In this document: in pieces, positions 12,201 through 23,259 of the stretch | Layout of the letters: each line of letters starts with the position of its first letter | How positions within the stretch are numbered: position 1 is the stretch's first letter | NCBI GenBank assembly: GCA_910592205.1 | Contig: CAJVPJ010000025.1 | Location: 1-64,000 of the forward strand | Reading direction: 5' to 3' | DNA length: 64,000 nucleotides | DNA from: Paraglomus occultum | Lineage: Eukaryota > Glomeromycota > Glomeromycetes > Paraglomerales > Paraglomeraceae | The notes under the pieces: generated by a model | Told to the model about the DNA's origin: nothing | Seen by the model: the letters and a program-made list of their open reading frames with translations, nothing else | Databases searched by the model: none | Made by a program: the position numbers and the translations under genes

Positions 12201-13756
12201 ATAATGGGAAGGGGTGGGGAGGACAAAAAGTTTAAGGTGGTGGCGTTGCGATAATAGATATAGACTTTGAAACATTCTCACACCGGTGACCGAGTAATTT
12301 CAAGGGTAATAGGTTAAATCATTTATTGTTTCATGCTTTCAGTTTAGATCTTAATGTAGTCAATAAGAAAATACTATTATTAATAACGAGGCAAGCTTTC
12401 GCCGACAGACGAGAACGCCATCATCTTCGACATACATAATAATAATTGATTTACTATACACCCTTATCGTCAGTATTTAAATGGTATTACCCTTTTTTGG
12501 GACTGCAAGCACTAATTGGATTAAACTAAAAATAATAATAAATGAACCTAGTTGACCGCCAAGAATAGTAAAAGATGAAGATTTTTATATCAATATCACG
12601 TGATTGTATGCAAGCCGATGTGCAACGTTACTATGAATCTCTCGATTTCAATCAGAAAGAAGACATTAACATCATTTAACGTTAAATTCGATCTAGACAT
12701 TATCCAAACTTGCAAGACAATAGAAAACCTTGTCCGACAATGCTTTGTCATGAAAATTATCTAAGATCAAGAAGCCTTTCCTCCAAAGGGAAAATGGTTT
12801 GTTCCGATTTGCGTGTAATTATAGTAAATATATATGTGGGAGAACCACGTTTGATACTATTATTAGGATGTCTAAACATTCAAGTCAAGCCATGCATGCA
12901 GTGAATGCTTTGTCAAATGTCGTGAGAATGACTGTGCCGATATAACATTTTTTTTCCCCGATGGATCGAATCATCCACCGTAGTGAGTAATCAATCCCCA
13001 ATTACTAGTCAGCAACACCAGTCAGCATCAGCAACACCAGCAGTCAGCAAGCAACACTAGTCATTGTCAGTATTGAAAATTTGATCAAATTGTAACGTTT
13101 CGCGAGAAATGGTTTTGTCAAGAAGAATGTATATTTAGACATGACCCTTTCAATAATTAGACTTTTTTGTAACGGAACCCATGAACACACGGAGAAGCAC
13201 TTGATCTTAAAGTTGTGGCCCAGCTCTTGCGTACTCCTGCTAATCCTATTGTATACACACAAATGTGAAAGTGAATGCAGCAGTACATTAAGTCTTAGGG
13301 GTGATGCATAATGGCATATGGTGACATATTAACGTTAATATATTCCGTGAGTAAAAAAGGAAATACAAGGGAAATGAGGATACAGTGGCGTCTTAAAGAT
13401 GTACGCAAGGGGTAATGTGGATATTGTAGGGGGAGGTTGCTGCAGCTTATTCTTGCGCCATTTGAAACTGTTAAACCTTAATATAATCGTTGGTTGGTTT
13501 TTTTTTATTTTTGTTGCTTTGAATCTGGGCGAATTGGCCAAGATAAGAACATATTTAGAAGAACGGAGAGGATTTCGGTTTGCATACAACCAAGCGCTCC
13601 ATTTTCTCAATTGAAATAATATTGACAGTCCCTCCACCCAAACCCTTATCACGGAGACGCGGCTCAACTGACAATTATTTGAATTTGTTTAATCACACCA
13701 AATGATTGCATCTTACATTGCATACATGCATTTTTTTTTGTTATCTACCTACACAA
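12201..13756. other. Gene-free spacer with a short AGCAACACC-type repeat
   Basis: No supported gene. Around 13009-13073 the sequence repeats units of CAGCAACAC and CAGTCAGCA imperfectly, a small degenerate satellite. This interval separates two convergent genes and probably contains both 3' ends. Confidence 0.55.
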
Positions 13757-15341
13757 CTACAACTCATCCTTTGTCGGTAACTGCTCTTTTACTTTTGAAG
13801 CAACGCTTTCGTATTTTTGGCCAGTGGCGTCGTACGCATCCGCAAATTTCTGACGTAAAGCATCAATGAAATTATTCACTTGCTCCTCAGACAAGTCCTT
13901 TGCATCCTTCACGTCCCCAAGCTTTTCGTCCATAGTCTCTTTTACTATCCTTGCCTGTTCCTTGGTCAAATTCTGAGTAGCCACCAACTTGTCTTGAAGT
14001 TCCGAAAGCAGTATAGAGATCTGCTCCGATGATGCATCGCGCGATTTTTTAAACGTGTCCCTCAAATACTCTGCCAATCGGTTGAATCGATTTTCTTGAG
14101 TTTGTTTCGTTTCAAGGATCGTTTGTTTAGTCTGGTCGGTAAGAGAATTGGCATCGTCTCTTGCCCTACTCAAGTAATTTGCAGCGGCATTCTTAATAGC
14201 ATCGACTTGTTCTACTGTATATTCTTTCCCATCCGCTAGTTTCTGGCCAATCTGATCGGTTACGCTTTGAATCCTGTCCTGCGTGAGTTGGCGATAGTCG
14301 TTAATTGCCGCGAATTGCGACTTTATCTCGGAAACGACTTTGTATGCTAATGAACCAATAGCATTGTACAGCTCTCTACGAAGACGATATAATTTACTGC
14401 CTGTCGTATTATACGTCGCATCGAGGGAAGCCAAGAGTTTATCACAAATGGCCTTGGCCTGATCAGCTGACATGTCCTTGGACGAAACGAGCTGTTCGTG
14501 AATATCGTTGATAATAAGAACGTATTGGCTCCGAATCCTTGATTTGGCAAATCCGGCACTATTATACAAGTCTTCACATTTGTCTTTTAACCAATCGGTA
14601 GAGACGTCCTTTGAATTTTTATAATCTTCCCTGATTCGACCGAGACTTTCCCTCGCGATTTCATCCCTCTTTAACTTTGCGAAAGCATATGATCGGCCAA
14701 TGTCTTGAATAGCCTTGTTGATCTTGGCATCGGTCGACCCGAGGTTAAACTTGATTTTCTCGAGAGCTCCTGCCATTTGATCCTCGTTTAAGCCAATACT
14801 TTCTCGCACATCTTCAATGTTGCTAGCAGCTTTATCCTGGAACGCTTGCAAATCGTTCTGCGATGCATCCTTATATTCATTAAGGACTGCGGTATACACA
14901 ATGAGAACTAGAGAATCATTTCAATAAAGGTTTAGCAACCTCATGCATTATTACTCACGTTCTTTCAGATACGTTCCAACACGATTAGTAAATTCGCCAA
15001 CTGCCTCATCCACAGAGTCCCAAGTTTGTTTTGTTGTTATCCGACTGTTTTCCACTAAATTAACCAGGTCTGGCTTTTGTGTAATCCCTTCGAAATTTAT
15101 GTCGTGTTCGGCCAGCCATAGTTTTAAATTGTCTGTAGACCACGTTTTGGGTTCATTTAAATCTTTTATTTTAAAACCAAAGGTGATGTGGTAGAAATTA
15201 GTGTTCAAACTACATGACAAATATATGCTATGAATTTGAACTTGTCAACCTACTCAGCGTTGTACACGACACAAAACCCAAGACTAGGAAAAGACAAATG
15301 AATGCCGTAGTCATAAAACGTATATCCGTTCTGGCTTTCAT
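13757..15341 (-). CDS. Secretory-pathway Ish1-domain protein with KDEL retention signal
   Basis: Resembles fungal Msc1/Ish1 stress-response proteins of the ER and nuclear envelope. Exons 15341-15254, 15162-14959 and 14907-13757 total 1443 nt (480 residues), with matching phases. Exon 1 encodes a clear signal peptide with the hydrophobic core TTAFICLFLVLGFVSC. Immediately after comes an Ish1-like helix pair, TWSTDNLKLWLAEHDI. The remainder is a long series of charged, amphipathic helices with recurring phrases such as LTDQTKQTI, LSEEQVNNFIDALRQKF and SKDMSADQAKAICDKL, which suggests tandem degenerate Ish1 or helical repeats. The last four residues are exactly KDEL, the canonical ER-retrieval signal. 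Lumenal ER or perinuclear location is inferred. No disruption is seen. Confidence 0.82.
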
Positions 15342-17849
15342 ATTTGTTCATTGCATCTTCTCGACTTGAGAGGACACCCGTCTTTTTATTATGATTGAGG
15401 AATTACGATCATGACATAACACTTTCGTCACAATTCGGTTTCGTAAAAAGTTGGCCCCTATTGACTTTTGGACAAGGGCGTGCAAAACTTTAGCCACAAT
15501 TTCCATTGTAACCGTTTATATCGCAGTTCGCTCAGTACTACGCAGTGTGGGTAAGTGATCGACACACCAACCGCCATTAAGAGTAGATTCTACACTAACC
15601 GGGTGATCAAAACTTTATATTAATTAATTAATTCTTTTCTCTGTTTATAAGCCATTGATTACATAACTTTTGTGTATTGCCATAAATACTATCGATCTTA
15701 TCTCTTTACATATAAACATGATAATGGGTTTATGGCAAGCAAGTATACGCATTTGAATGATTGTAACGGATACAATTGCTCGCTATGGGTAATTCAACAA
15801 TGGATCAAAGAACCGATTGTCAAAAGCTCAAGTAGATTATAAATTGCCTGCTGAACATACAGTAATTTTATATTGAGAATATCGTACATGATGTGAAGCT
15901 AAAGCCATACACTAACAATATGTTTGGTAAAAAATTTTCACAAATTGGCGCTGAACGAAAACAGGTACGGCTCAATGAGAAAATAGAATGGATGGGCATT
16001 CTTAACCGTTCTAAAATCACAAATAAGTTACGAGAAACGATTGGTAATATTGAAGAGTTTCAGACACTCCGTAAGATAACCCGATATCCAGCGTACTTTA
16101 AATTATGTCACTTCAACTGGAAAAAAGAAACGTCGGAAATATTGTAGAATCAGCTAAAGTTATTGTAGCTATCGATAGTTATAACTCATTAGAGATCGAT
16201 TCCGGATACGAAATACTCTGTTCTGCAAAGGAAATCGGATATATAATAATGCACACGCGCTTCTCCAGAAAATATCAATGAAATTTCTCAACCCGGTAAA
16301 ACTTGCAACGAAGAATATACGTCCCAACAGATATCGCTACTTTAGAATACATACCCCGCGAAAAGCGGGAAAACCAATCGGCCTTGATTATGAGAATTCA
16401 AGAGATAGAGGTTAATAAATAACGTCTTTAATTGCAATTTTACGTATCGCAAAAATATTGTCATTCAGGCAATTAGCAAACCCCTAACATGATATGCAAA
16501 AAGCGTATAAATGAGATTTCCTTCTTTGTATTCATACAACTGAAATGGTTACCTGAATTTAATGTACTGATGTAGCAAACAGACCTAATCCTATTGTCTG
16601 CACGATCAAAAGTAGTGCTAACGACGAGCAGCCGGGCTGGTTAGGAGTTTTGGTGATTATTTGTTGATGAGTAGACTTTTTTTTTTGTACGCAGCACAAG
16701 TATTAAGAAACGTTCCAGCACGAGCCTCGGATTTAATACTGATTTTTGGCTCGGTTAGTTGCTCCTGCTAACAATAACTTTCAGAAAAAACCTAAAAAAT
16801 GTACAAGTACTTATATTGATATTGATATAATTTTTTTTTCCCTTGTTGGGAAGCCAGTTTTCCTCAACTGAGATAACTTTTGCCCCATACTGCTTTTGAA
16901 GGTAGTGGAGCCAGAAGAAGTCACATTCAATCAGAGCAGTCACAAAGGAATGCTATTGCATCTTCAGCTGGGCTATCAAAACTATGTCTTGCCAAGATCT
17001 AGAGAGGGTTTGAAACATTTTATGTAGCTCGGCAAACTTCTCTCTTGGAATTATTTTGCGCAACCTATTCTATTTGTAATTAATAAAACTGTTATTGTAT
17101 ATTAATATATATGGGTAATTACATATATTTTTATATTATATTAGTTCTTTATAAAGAGCAGATCTCTTTGAGAAAGGCAGAAAATTCATGGACTTTGATT
17201 AAAGGCCTTTTGGAATGAATGCAATAACGCCTTTTTTTTCGCATAATTTGTGGATTTTCATAACCACTTTGCTAAACAAAACTGAATCCAGCTCAGAATT
17301 GTTATCAAATAACTTATTAAAATTCTCCATACTTGTATTTCGATTGTCTTTGATTTACAAGTGATTGGATTATAAGGAGAAAAAGTACTAGGGATAAGAG
17401 CAGTAATTTGCAGAAAATTTGATGGTGACAACGAGCCTTTTAAATAATTTTTGTTTGCTTTTTTATAGAATAAATTGTTCGATAACGATGCGATGTTGGA
17501 AAGATTATATACAGTAATTCGATTTTCTAAGATGAAATATAAGTGACAGGTCGTGTTACTTGCGCCAATCTGATTGCGTGCAACGTTACGGTTACAGATT
17601 GGGAGGCCCGACAATTAACCACCCGAAAAAGTATAATGATACAAAATGAACAAATGCATCATCGTTTGGATTGGCTGCCTCCCCCAATAGTTTTCTTTTT
17701 ATTAATTTCATACTTTATAAATACATCATGTCCCCCGTTGTTGATAAAGAACTCATGGACAAATTTGTCCTGAATTGACGTCATATTAATGATAACATAA
17801 CAATAATAAAAAACAGCTATTTATTTATGTTTCTAGCTTTCGTATTTTT
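15342..17849. other. AT-rich spacer without supported genes
   Basis: The first 200 bases probably hold the promoter of the KDEL-protein gene. The frame 15893-16147 (+) and the frames 16755-16943 and 17258-17614 (-) have no recognisable motifs. AT content rises to the right, marking entry into the accessory island. Confidence 0.5.
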
Positions 17850-18015
17850 TATAAGTTGAGGTTAATGATTGTTTATTAGTTTTTAATTCCGTTCTTGATA
17901 AATTTTATAAGTAGTTTTTTCTTTATCTAGATAGTCCTGAAAGTTTGGGTATCATTGATTTAAAATGTATAACGCATTTGTTCTTTTTTAGAATGCTTCT
18001 TAATAGTGCTATAAT
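17850..18015 (-). pseudogene. Decayed copy of the small Lys-rich gene at 22.8-23.0 kb
   Basis: By eye, 17880-18010 aligns base for base over most of its length with 22840-22997. Shared landmarks on the plus strand are ATCTAGATA(G/C)TCCTG, GGGTATCATT(G/C)ATTT, and TTCTTAATAGTGCT versus TTCTAATAGTGCT near the 5' end of the gene. The copy has lost its open frame through substitutions and small indels, and the flanks are not similar. It is therefore a relic of a multi-copy family, not an active gene. Confidence 0.7.
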
Positions 18016-18755
18016 TAGTTTTATATATATATTGGAGGCATTCACTTCGCCGACATTTATTCACTGACAAAACATTAACATTCTAATGACGTAGAAGAAC
18101 AAAATAAAAAAATTTTTCACAAAATTTTGTTGGAAAAGTATCGAGATATGAATTTGAATTTTTGTAGCAAAAATTGCGTATGTTTATAGAGGTAAAACAT
18201 TTGATGTTTGTAAAATTTGCTGGAGCCATCCGATCGATCTGAAACTTTGCACATTATCAGGGTTTGTTATACACTATACATATGAAAATTTTCAAAGCGT
18301 TAAATTATTCCTGTCTTGAATTAGGACCGTTCGGATACTTATGACCCCTATTGTATATAGTATATTCTATTTTTAGACAAATTTGTCTAGAGGACAAAAA
18401 TTAAACATTCTAAATTTTTGTGTTTGTACTGATTACGCAATCATGAAATTGTATCAATCTAACTTTAAATTAATCATGTTTTAGAACTTATTATTATGGT
18501 TACTGAAAATAAAACTTCGGTAGTGAAGAAAAGTCTAAAATGTAATAAATGTTTGTAAAATGACACTGCAAATAATAATAAGGTGTTAAATATTAATATG
18601 GTTACGTTACTAAAATTAAATCTATACATTTACATTGCATGATTGCATGGTATAATTCATAAATTTTGTGTTACTTTGTGACTTTTGGAGAGCACTGTAC
18701 ATGTAAAACTGGTATTTATATTCAGCCTTTATTATAATTATATGAATATTTTCTT
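18016..18755. other. AT-rich spacer with a motif related to the 20.9-kb inverted repeat
   Basis: No gene is seen. The stretch 18041-18073 contains TTCGCCGACA and TTCACTGACA, the same short words that build the inverted repeat at 20869-21019, so it may be a solo arm. The right end is the likely 3' side of the PD-(D/E)XK-like gene. Confidence 0.4.
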
Positions 18756-20868
18756 TTATTTTAATTTATAAAAATTATAAATAATAAATACAAATAAACT
18801 CCCAGCTATTGCTTTTTCTGCTTTCTCTTCATTGGGGTTTCTACAGTGTGTGATGTCCAGATTTGTCTGCTCTTCATCTATCATTTCATTATCTAAAGCA
18901 AGCTGCCTGATATCACTCAGCTTCTTCACCTCAAGCATTGCACCATTCTAAAAATTTATAATTAATTAAATTTGCATAATATAAATATTAATATGATTTA
19001 GTATTAATAAGCAATTATAATTACCCTTAATATATTCCAAAATCTGTCAACCAGATTTTGGATCTTAATCTGTTCATCCACGTCTCCTCGGAAGGGTACT
19101 TCCAGCAAACAAATTGAACTAACAACATATACATGTGGAAATGGCAAATTCATAGCGAATATTTTTACAATATTAAATATTTCCACAAGATTGCAGGCCA
19201 TATACCACCATTTTTCATGCAATCTCATATGCCTGTTGGCTCAATCTATCCCGCATGATTGCCAGTAGGCGATCATCAAGTATGTCCTTCATGCCACGAA
19301 AGAGCTTGCATCTATCAGTGTAGATCTTGTCCTCATCTGGTTTGAAGGGTTTCCCTGAAAATTCACCTATGGCAAGTTCCCACTCCCTTTTGTTCTCATC
19401 ACACCACATCAGATCATAGTCGACCTTGTGGCCAGGTTGATCCTCCTATGTTATTTTTATATAATTTAAATAGTTAGCATTCATAATTTGTAAAATTTTT
19501 ATATCCTAACTAATAATATTATTATGACATATTATCTTATCACATAAAAGTTCTAACACCAATACTATAGCTCACTCAAATTCAATCTTGAGATTCACAC
19601 CTACATCTCCTTCCATTTTTTGCTTTGCCATGTGGGCCTTTGAGCTTGCAGAATAATGCTCAGCCCTTAAATAAATATATATAAATACATATTTAATATT
19701 AGAATTAATTATAATTAATAATGGTCACTATTAAATTAAGTATTTATATAAACATACCAGCTAGTTTTACATCCCTTCACTGAATCACAAAGTGTTCTAA
19801 AAAGGATTGATAGCAGCTCTACAGCCCATGAGTTTTCACTCACAGATGTATCAGTACTTAGTACTATCCATAATATCATATTGGATTATCCTGTCACTAA
19901 AAACAAGAGATTATTAACATATTAATATAAATATTATTAATTATTAATTATATGCAAAAAATTTTAATGTGAGCAGACATACAAATCTGTTACAACCCTC
20001 AATATTAAATATATATCGTGAGAATCCAACAGGAAATCCAGTTGTGCCAGGTATGATAATGGGTGGTGTGTCTTCAGTGATGGTAGTAGGATTTTCATCA
20101 ACAGGCACATCAACACGTTGAGCTGGGATGCAACGCATTATCCGCAGCACATAATGTGATTCTGCTGCTGTCCAGTTAATGTAGATTGACTAATATCCTG
20201 AGTAGACTTTAAAAACTTTAAGTCCGCCTCAGAAACCTGGACTTTTACATCATTATCATCTACATAAAGTATATTGGAGTACAGTTGATGATTGTAATAT
20301 GCCTTTAGGTGAAGATCATATGTCTTCATGAGCTCCAATAATACTTAATACTGTCTGGACCACTTTTCCTGATGGCAGAACATTATAATTATGGCCAGCC
20401 TGTAAGTCAAATAGTAATAAGTAATGCATAAATTATAGAAAATTTAACTCTGTTATAGCAAACTCATCAATTTACACACACACCATAGCCTCTGCCTCCA
20501 AATAACCATGGTTGGCCCACTTCTGTACCAACACCATGTCTATTATTATTATTTGTAAAGTAATATTCATGTTAGAGCTGTGGCAATGGATTAAGATAAA
20601 ACAACAAGAGTCACATACCTAAAAAATTTCTTGCTTCAGGTGGTATTCTATCTTTGTCATTTTTACCCCACTGTTGACACCACCCTACCCAATACTTTAT
20701 CACTGGTTCTGAAAATTTGTCCCCCTAAAAGAGATATTCAATAAGATTTATACATAATTCAACAAATTTTGGAATATAACTATAATGTGTGATGAAAAGT
20801 AATTATTTTATTATGACATACGAATAATACATTATTATAATTAATAATAAGCGGCTCCGTATCATAAT

Positions 20869-21019
20869 GCTGAAAATCATTTCGTCGATGTAATATTTCA
20901 CTGACAATTATTTCACTGACATATTCACCAACATTATTTCGAAATTATCCTTTTTTTGGTAGCTGTTGTCAGCGAAATGATTGTCAGCGAAATATTACGT
21001 CGGTGGAATGATTTTCGGC
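20869..21019. repeat. Inverted repeat with two 53-bp arms inside an intron
   Basis: Arm 1 (20869-20921) and arm 2 (20967-21019) are reverse complements over about 53 bases with about 7 mismatches, separated by a 45-bp loop. Each arm holds tandem TTTCACTGACA or TTTCGCTGACA words. It sits in intron 1 of the PD-(D/E)XK-like gene. It could be a MITE or foldback element, and the transcript would form a long hairpin. Confidence 0.85.
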
Positions 21020-21143
21020 ACGGCGTTTTGATTGCCTCCTAATAAGCAATGTTAATGTGCTTGTATACTAATGTTTATATTAAAATTAATTTGCATTCTT
21101 TAAATTTTTTAAACAAAGTGAACATTTTGTATATTTCAATACA

Positions 21144-21210
21144 TAATAACAATAACAATAACAATAACAATAACAATAACAATAACAATAACAATAACAA
21201 TAACAATAAC
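21144..21210. repeat. (AATAAC)n microsatellite, about 11 copies
   Basis: A perfect hexanucleotide array lying 18 bp inside intron 1 of the PD-(D/E)XK-like gene, just downstream of its 5' splice site. Read on the minus strand it produces a spurious IVIV repeat. Confidence 0.95.
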
Positions 21211-21680
21211 TAAGGATAGAATTTTTACCTCAAACTCAGCACACAGCCTTTGTCTTTCTACAGAGTTAGATTGGCTCATGAAAACTCTTTTGTACGTGTC
21301 ATATTCCGCTCTATAGTCTATAGTGGCACGTGGAAAGTTCTTGCCCCGCGATCTTCTTAAAAACTTCGCCAAACACCACTTGTTAATGAAATAAGTTAAA
21401 TGTTTTTCAGTAGACGAGGTAGACATTTGAAAGTTTGGTCTTTAAGTAATATACGTTTAATCGATTCCACTTTTTTTTGTAACACACTGTATTACTATCT
21501 CTACTCTACCCTATGTACACACTACTTCATGTCCCCAACGCCCGATTCACAAAGTCGTTACCTGGCTGCGCCTGCGCCCTCTTCACCTCCTCATTCCGCT
21601 TCGCCCACACCCTCTACACTCCTCCACGGCCTCCTACACTCCTCCACGGCGTTCTTCAGCTCTGTCTCCTCCTTCGCACG

Positions 21681-21860
21681 TCACTCCAGCCCTGCTTCCT
21701 CCCTCGCATCGAGATCCTCCCGCTCCTTCTTATCCCTCAACTCGTCCAGCCTTTCTCCCCGATACTTCGACTCCCGAAAACTCTTGAACGCTGCGTTCGC
21801 CTTGTCCAGTTCATCCTTCGCTTCATTCTCTTTTTTCTGCCAGTATTCAAGTGTAGCCAT
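21681..21860 (-). CDS. Short coiled-coil ORF, possibly a first exon or broken gene
   Basis: An ATG at 21860 opens 59 codons beginning MATLEYWQKKENEAKDELDK, almost entirely charged helix (E/K/R/D/A/L), so a coiled coil is likely. A TGA at 21683-21681 ends the frame, yet the same frame continues open afterwards with similar Glu/Arg-rich sequence (AKEETELKNAVEECRR) to about 21591. This suggests either a read-through-type nonsense mutation or a missed splice. Its GC content is clearly higher than the flanks. Similar N-terminal coils precede effector-like proteins in glomeromycotan genomes. Function unknown. Plus-strand frames here are shadows. Confidence 0.5.
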   Translation of the reverse strand: MATLEYWQKKENEAKDELDKANAAFKSFRESKYRGERLDELRDKKEREDLDAREEAGLE

Positions 21861-22083
21861 GGTAGAGCGGTAAAATTTTTCGAGTGTCGTTTCGGTGAAT
21901 TGCGCGGAAGTTGTTTATGTGCTGCGCAATGTATAAAATCAATGACGTGTTATTGTGAACATTCTAGACCTTTTCATAATGTAACTATTGTTCCCCTGAA
22001 TGCCACAACGCAATAATAATATAAATATCGTTTAAAGTAATAAACAAATCTGTCGACTTCCACCACCGATAACACCTACAAAA

Positions 22084-22563
22084 ATGCTTACGTTCACAAG
22101 CGAATTTCTTTTTGGAATATTTATTGGCTTCGTTCTCGGCCTGTTGCTCAATGGCATAATTTATAATAGCCAACTCCACAACATGGGAATATTAACAAAG
22201 ACTTTGAAGTCCAGAAAGTTACCAAAAACGAAACTATCGGCGAACAAAATTTATCTGCCAGATATCGAAACGTTGTGGAACGATTTGAAAAAATTATACG
22301 ATAAAAGAACCGAGTCGGATCCCAAATTTTCATTTAACAAAATGGCGTTCGAAATTTATAAGTTGCTTAGTGAAGGAAAAGCTGTTGCAGCGTCCACAAT
22401 ACGAAATTTTTACCTACGAAGAACAACCCCGCGGAAAAAGACCATCGAGGCAATCCAACGTTGGATCGACGAAGAAAAGGAAAATGTAGACCACTCAGAT
22501 GGAGACGGTGAAAATAAAGAAATAGATAATAATAGTGACAGTAAAGAGGATAATGAAACTTAA
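22084..22563 (+). CDS. Membrane-anchored helix-turn-helix-like protein
   Basis: A single-exon 159-residue protein. Residues 8-28 form one transmembrane segment or signal anchor (FLFGIFIGFVLGLLLNGIIY). Residues 58-126 form a compact helical domain containing LWNDLKKLYDKRTESDPKF, NKMAFEIYKLLSEGKAVAAS, TIRNFYLRRTTPRKKTIEA and IQRWIDEE. The pattern resembles a lambda-repressor-like helix-turn-helix, with TIRNFY as the recognition helix and a basic TPRKK patch. The last 30 residues are acidic and Asn/Ser-rich. I recognise this domain as recurrent in glomeromycotan accessory proteins but know no assigned function. Combining it with a membrane segment is unusual; it might be released by proteolysis or act on something other than DNA. 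The frame is intact with a plain ATG start. Confidence 0.75.
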   Translation: MLTFTSEFLFGIFIGFVLGLLLNGIIYNSQLHNMGILTKTLKSRKLPKTKLSANKIYLPDIETLWNDLKKLYDKRTESDPKFSFNKMAFEIYKLLSEGKAVAASTIRNFYLRRTTPRKKTIEAIQRWIDEEKENVDHSDGDGENKEIDNNSDSKEDNET

Positions 22564-22781
22564 ATTTGCACCAGAGTGACCAAAGAATAGGTTATACTCA
22601 TTAATCGCTTTGGGTCCGAGTATTTTCCTCCCATGCAATTGCTCTGGTGCTTTTAGTATTATTATATTTTCAAGAGCGTGCATTCAATAATTAAGATAAT
22701 AAAATTTATGCCTACAAATGTGATCAACACTCAACGAAGTGGAAGCATTGGCGGGAAGCTTTTACGTTAAATTTATTTCCC

Positions 22782-23039
22782 TTACGTTTCTTCAAGTTTC
22801 CGTTTCTTGCTTGGTTTATCATGTGCTGGCGTTAATGCTCGTTTAGTTATGATTTTCCTTTCCTCTTGGTAAATTTCGTAAATGATTTTTTCTTGATCTA
22901 GATACTCCTGGAGAGTTAGGGTATCATTCATTTTAAAAACATAAGGTGCAATTTTCTCTCCTTGCTCTTTTTTTAAAATACTTCTAATAGTGCTGTACTT
23001 CTTGGGTTCCATGGTCGATTTAATGTAAATTAGTTTCAT
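22782..23039 (-). CDS. Small Lys/Glu-rich protein of a multi-copy family
   Basis: Two in-frame ATGs exist, at 23039 (85 residues) and 23012 (76 residues, MEPKKYSTIRSILKKEQ). I prefer the second, because homology with the decayed copy covers only that part. The middle reads MNDTLTLQEYLDQEKIIYEI, and the tail ends KPSKKRKLEET, a plausible monopartite nuclear localisation signal. No known domain. A clear relic lies at 17850-18015 and a fainter one near 41270-41400, so this is a dispersed, possibly mobile-element-borne gene. Confidence 0.6.
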   Translation of the reverse strand: MKLIYIKSTMEPKKYSTIRSILKKEQGEKIAPYVFKMNDTLTLQEYLDQEKIIYEIYQEERKIITKRALTPAHDKPSKKRKLEET

Positions 23040-23196
23040 ATTAATATTTTTATATATAGAGATAATCCTATATTAATCATGTTATGGTTTATATTCATCA
23101 CCTTCTGGTATGATAAAGTGAGCATTAAAATAACAAGTCCATGAGCACCATTATTACTTTTCAAAACGCCATCAGTCACACTGGTCCATTTTACAG

Positions 23197-23259
23197 CCAC
23201 ATCACAGTCAGCCTCTCATTTATAAATGTTCACTTTGTCTGGTTTTGTTGCAGCATGCC
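23197..23259 (+). repeat. Dispersed repeat copy A (MFTxSGFVAAC signature)
   Basis: This stretch closely matches the reverse strand of 45214-45273 and, over its second half, 55829-55864. The shared core on this strand is CACTTTGTCTGGTTTTGTTG. In one frame it reads MFTLSGFVAAC, but a stop precedes the Met here, so it is probably a fragment of an older coding repeat. Confidence 0.7.

Larger units (their letters stand above)
18756..21426 (-). pseudogene. PD-(D/E)XK nuclease-like accessory gene, frameshifted
   Basis: Multi-exon AT-rich gene of a lineage-specific family. Exon 1 (21426-21229) starts MSTSSTEKHLTYFINKWCLA. Exon 2 (about 20727-20615) holds KYWVGWCQQWGKNDKD. Later exons show SENSWAVELLSILFRTLCDS, KGCKTSW, then GHKVDYDLMW and WELAIGEFSGKPF. 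This Asp plus Glu-x-Ser spacing resembles a PD-(D/E)XK nuclease core, but the fold call is my inference. A C-terminal domain reads NIVKIFAMNLPFPHVYVV and LLEVPFRGDVDEQ. The reading frame changes at about 20310, 20165 and 19220, and a stop precedes the SENSWAV exon, so at least four disruptions exist that no GT-AG intron explains. Function is unknown. Related genes in Mucoromycota are often repeat-associated. Confidence 0.65.

Noticed and set aside
21400..22016. Two long Ser/Pro/Leu-rich plus-strand frames
   Set aside because: They are opposite-strand shadows of the GC-rich coiled-coil ORF and of exon 1 of the PD-(D/E)XK-like gene.
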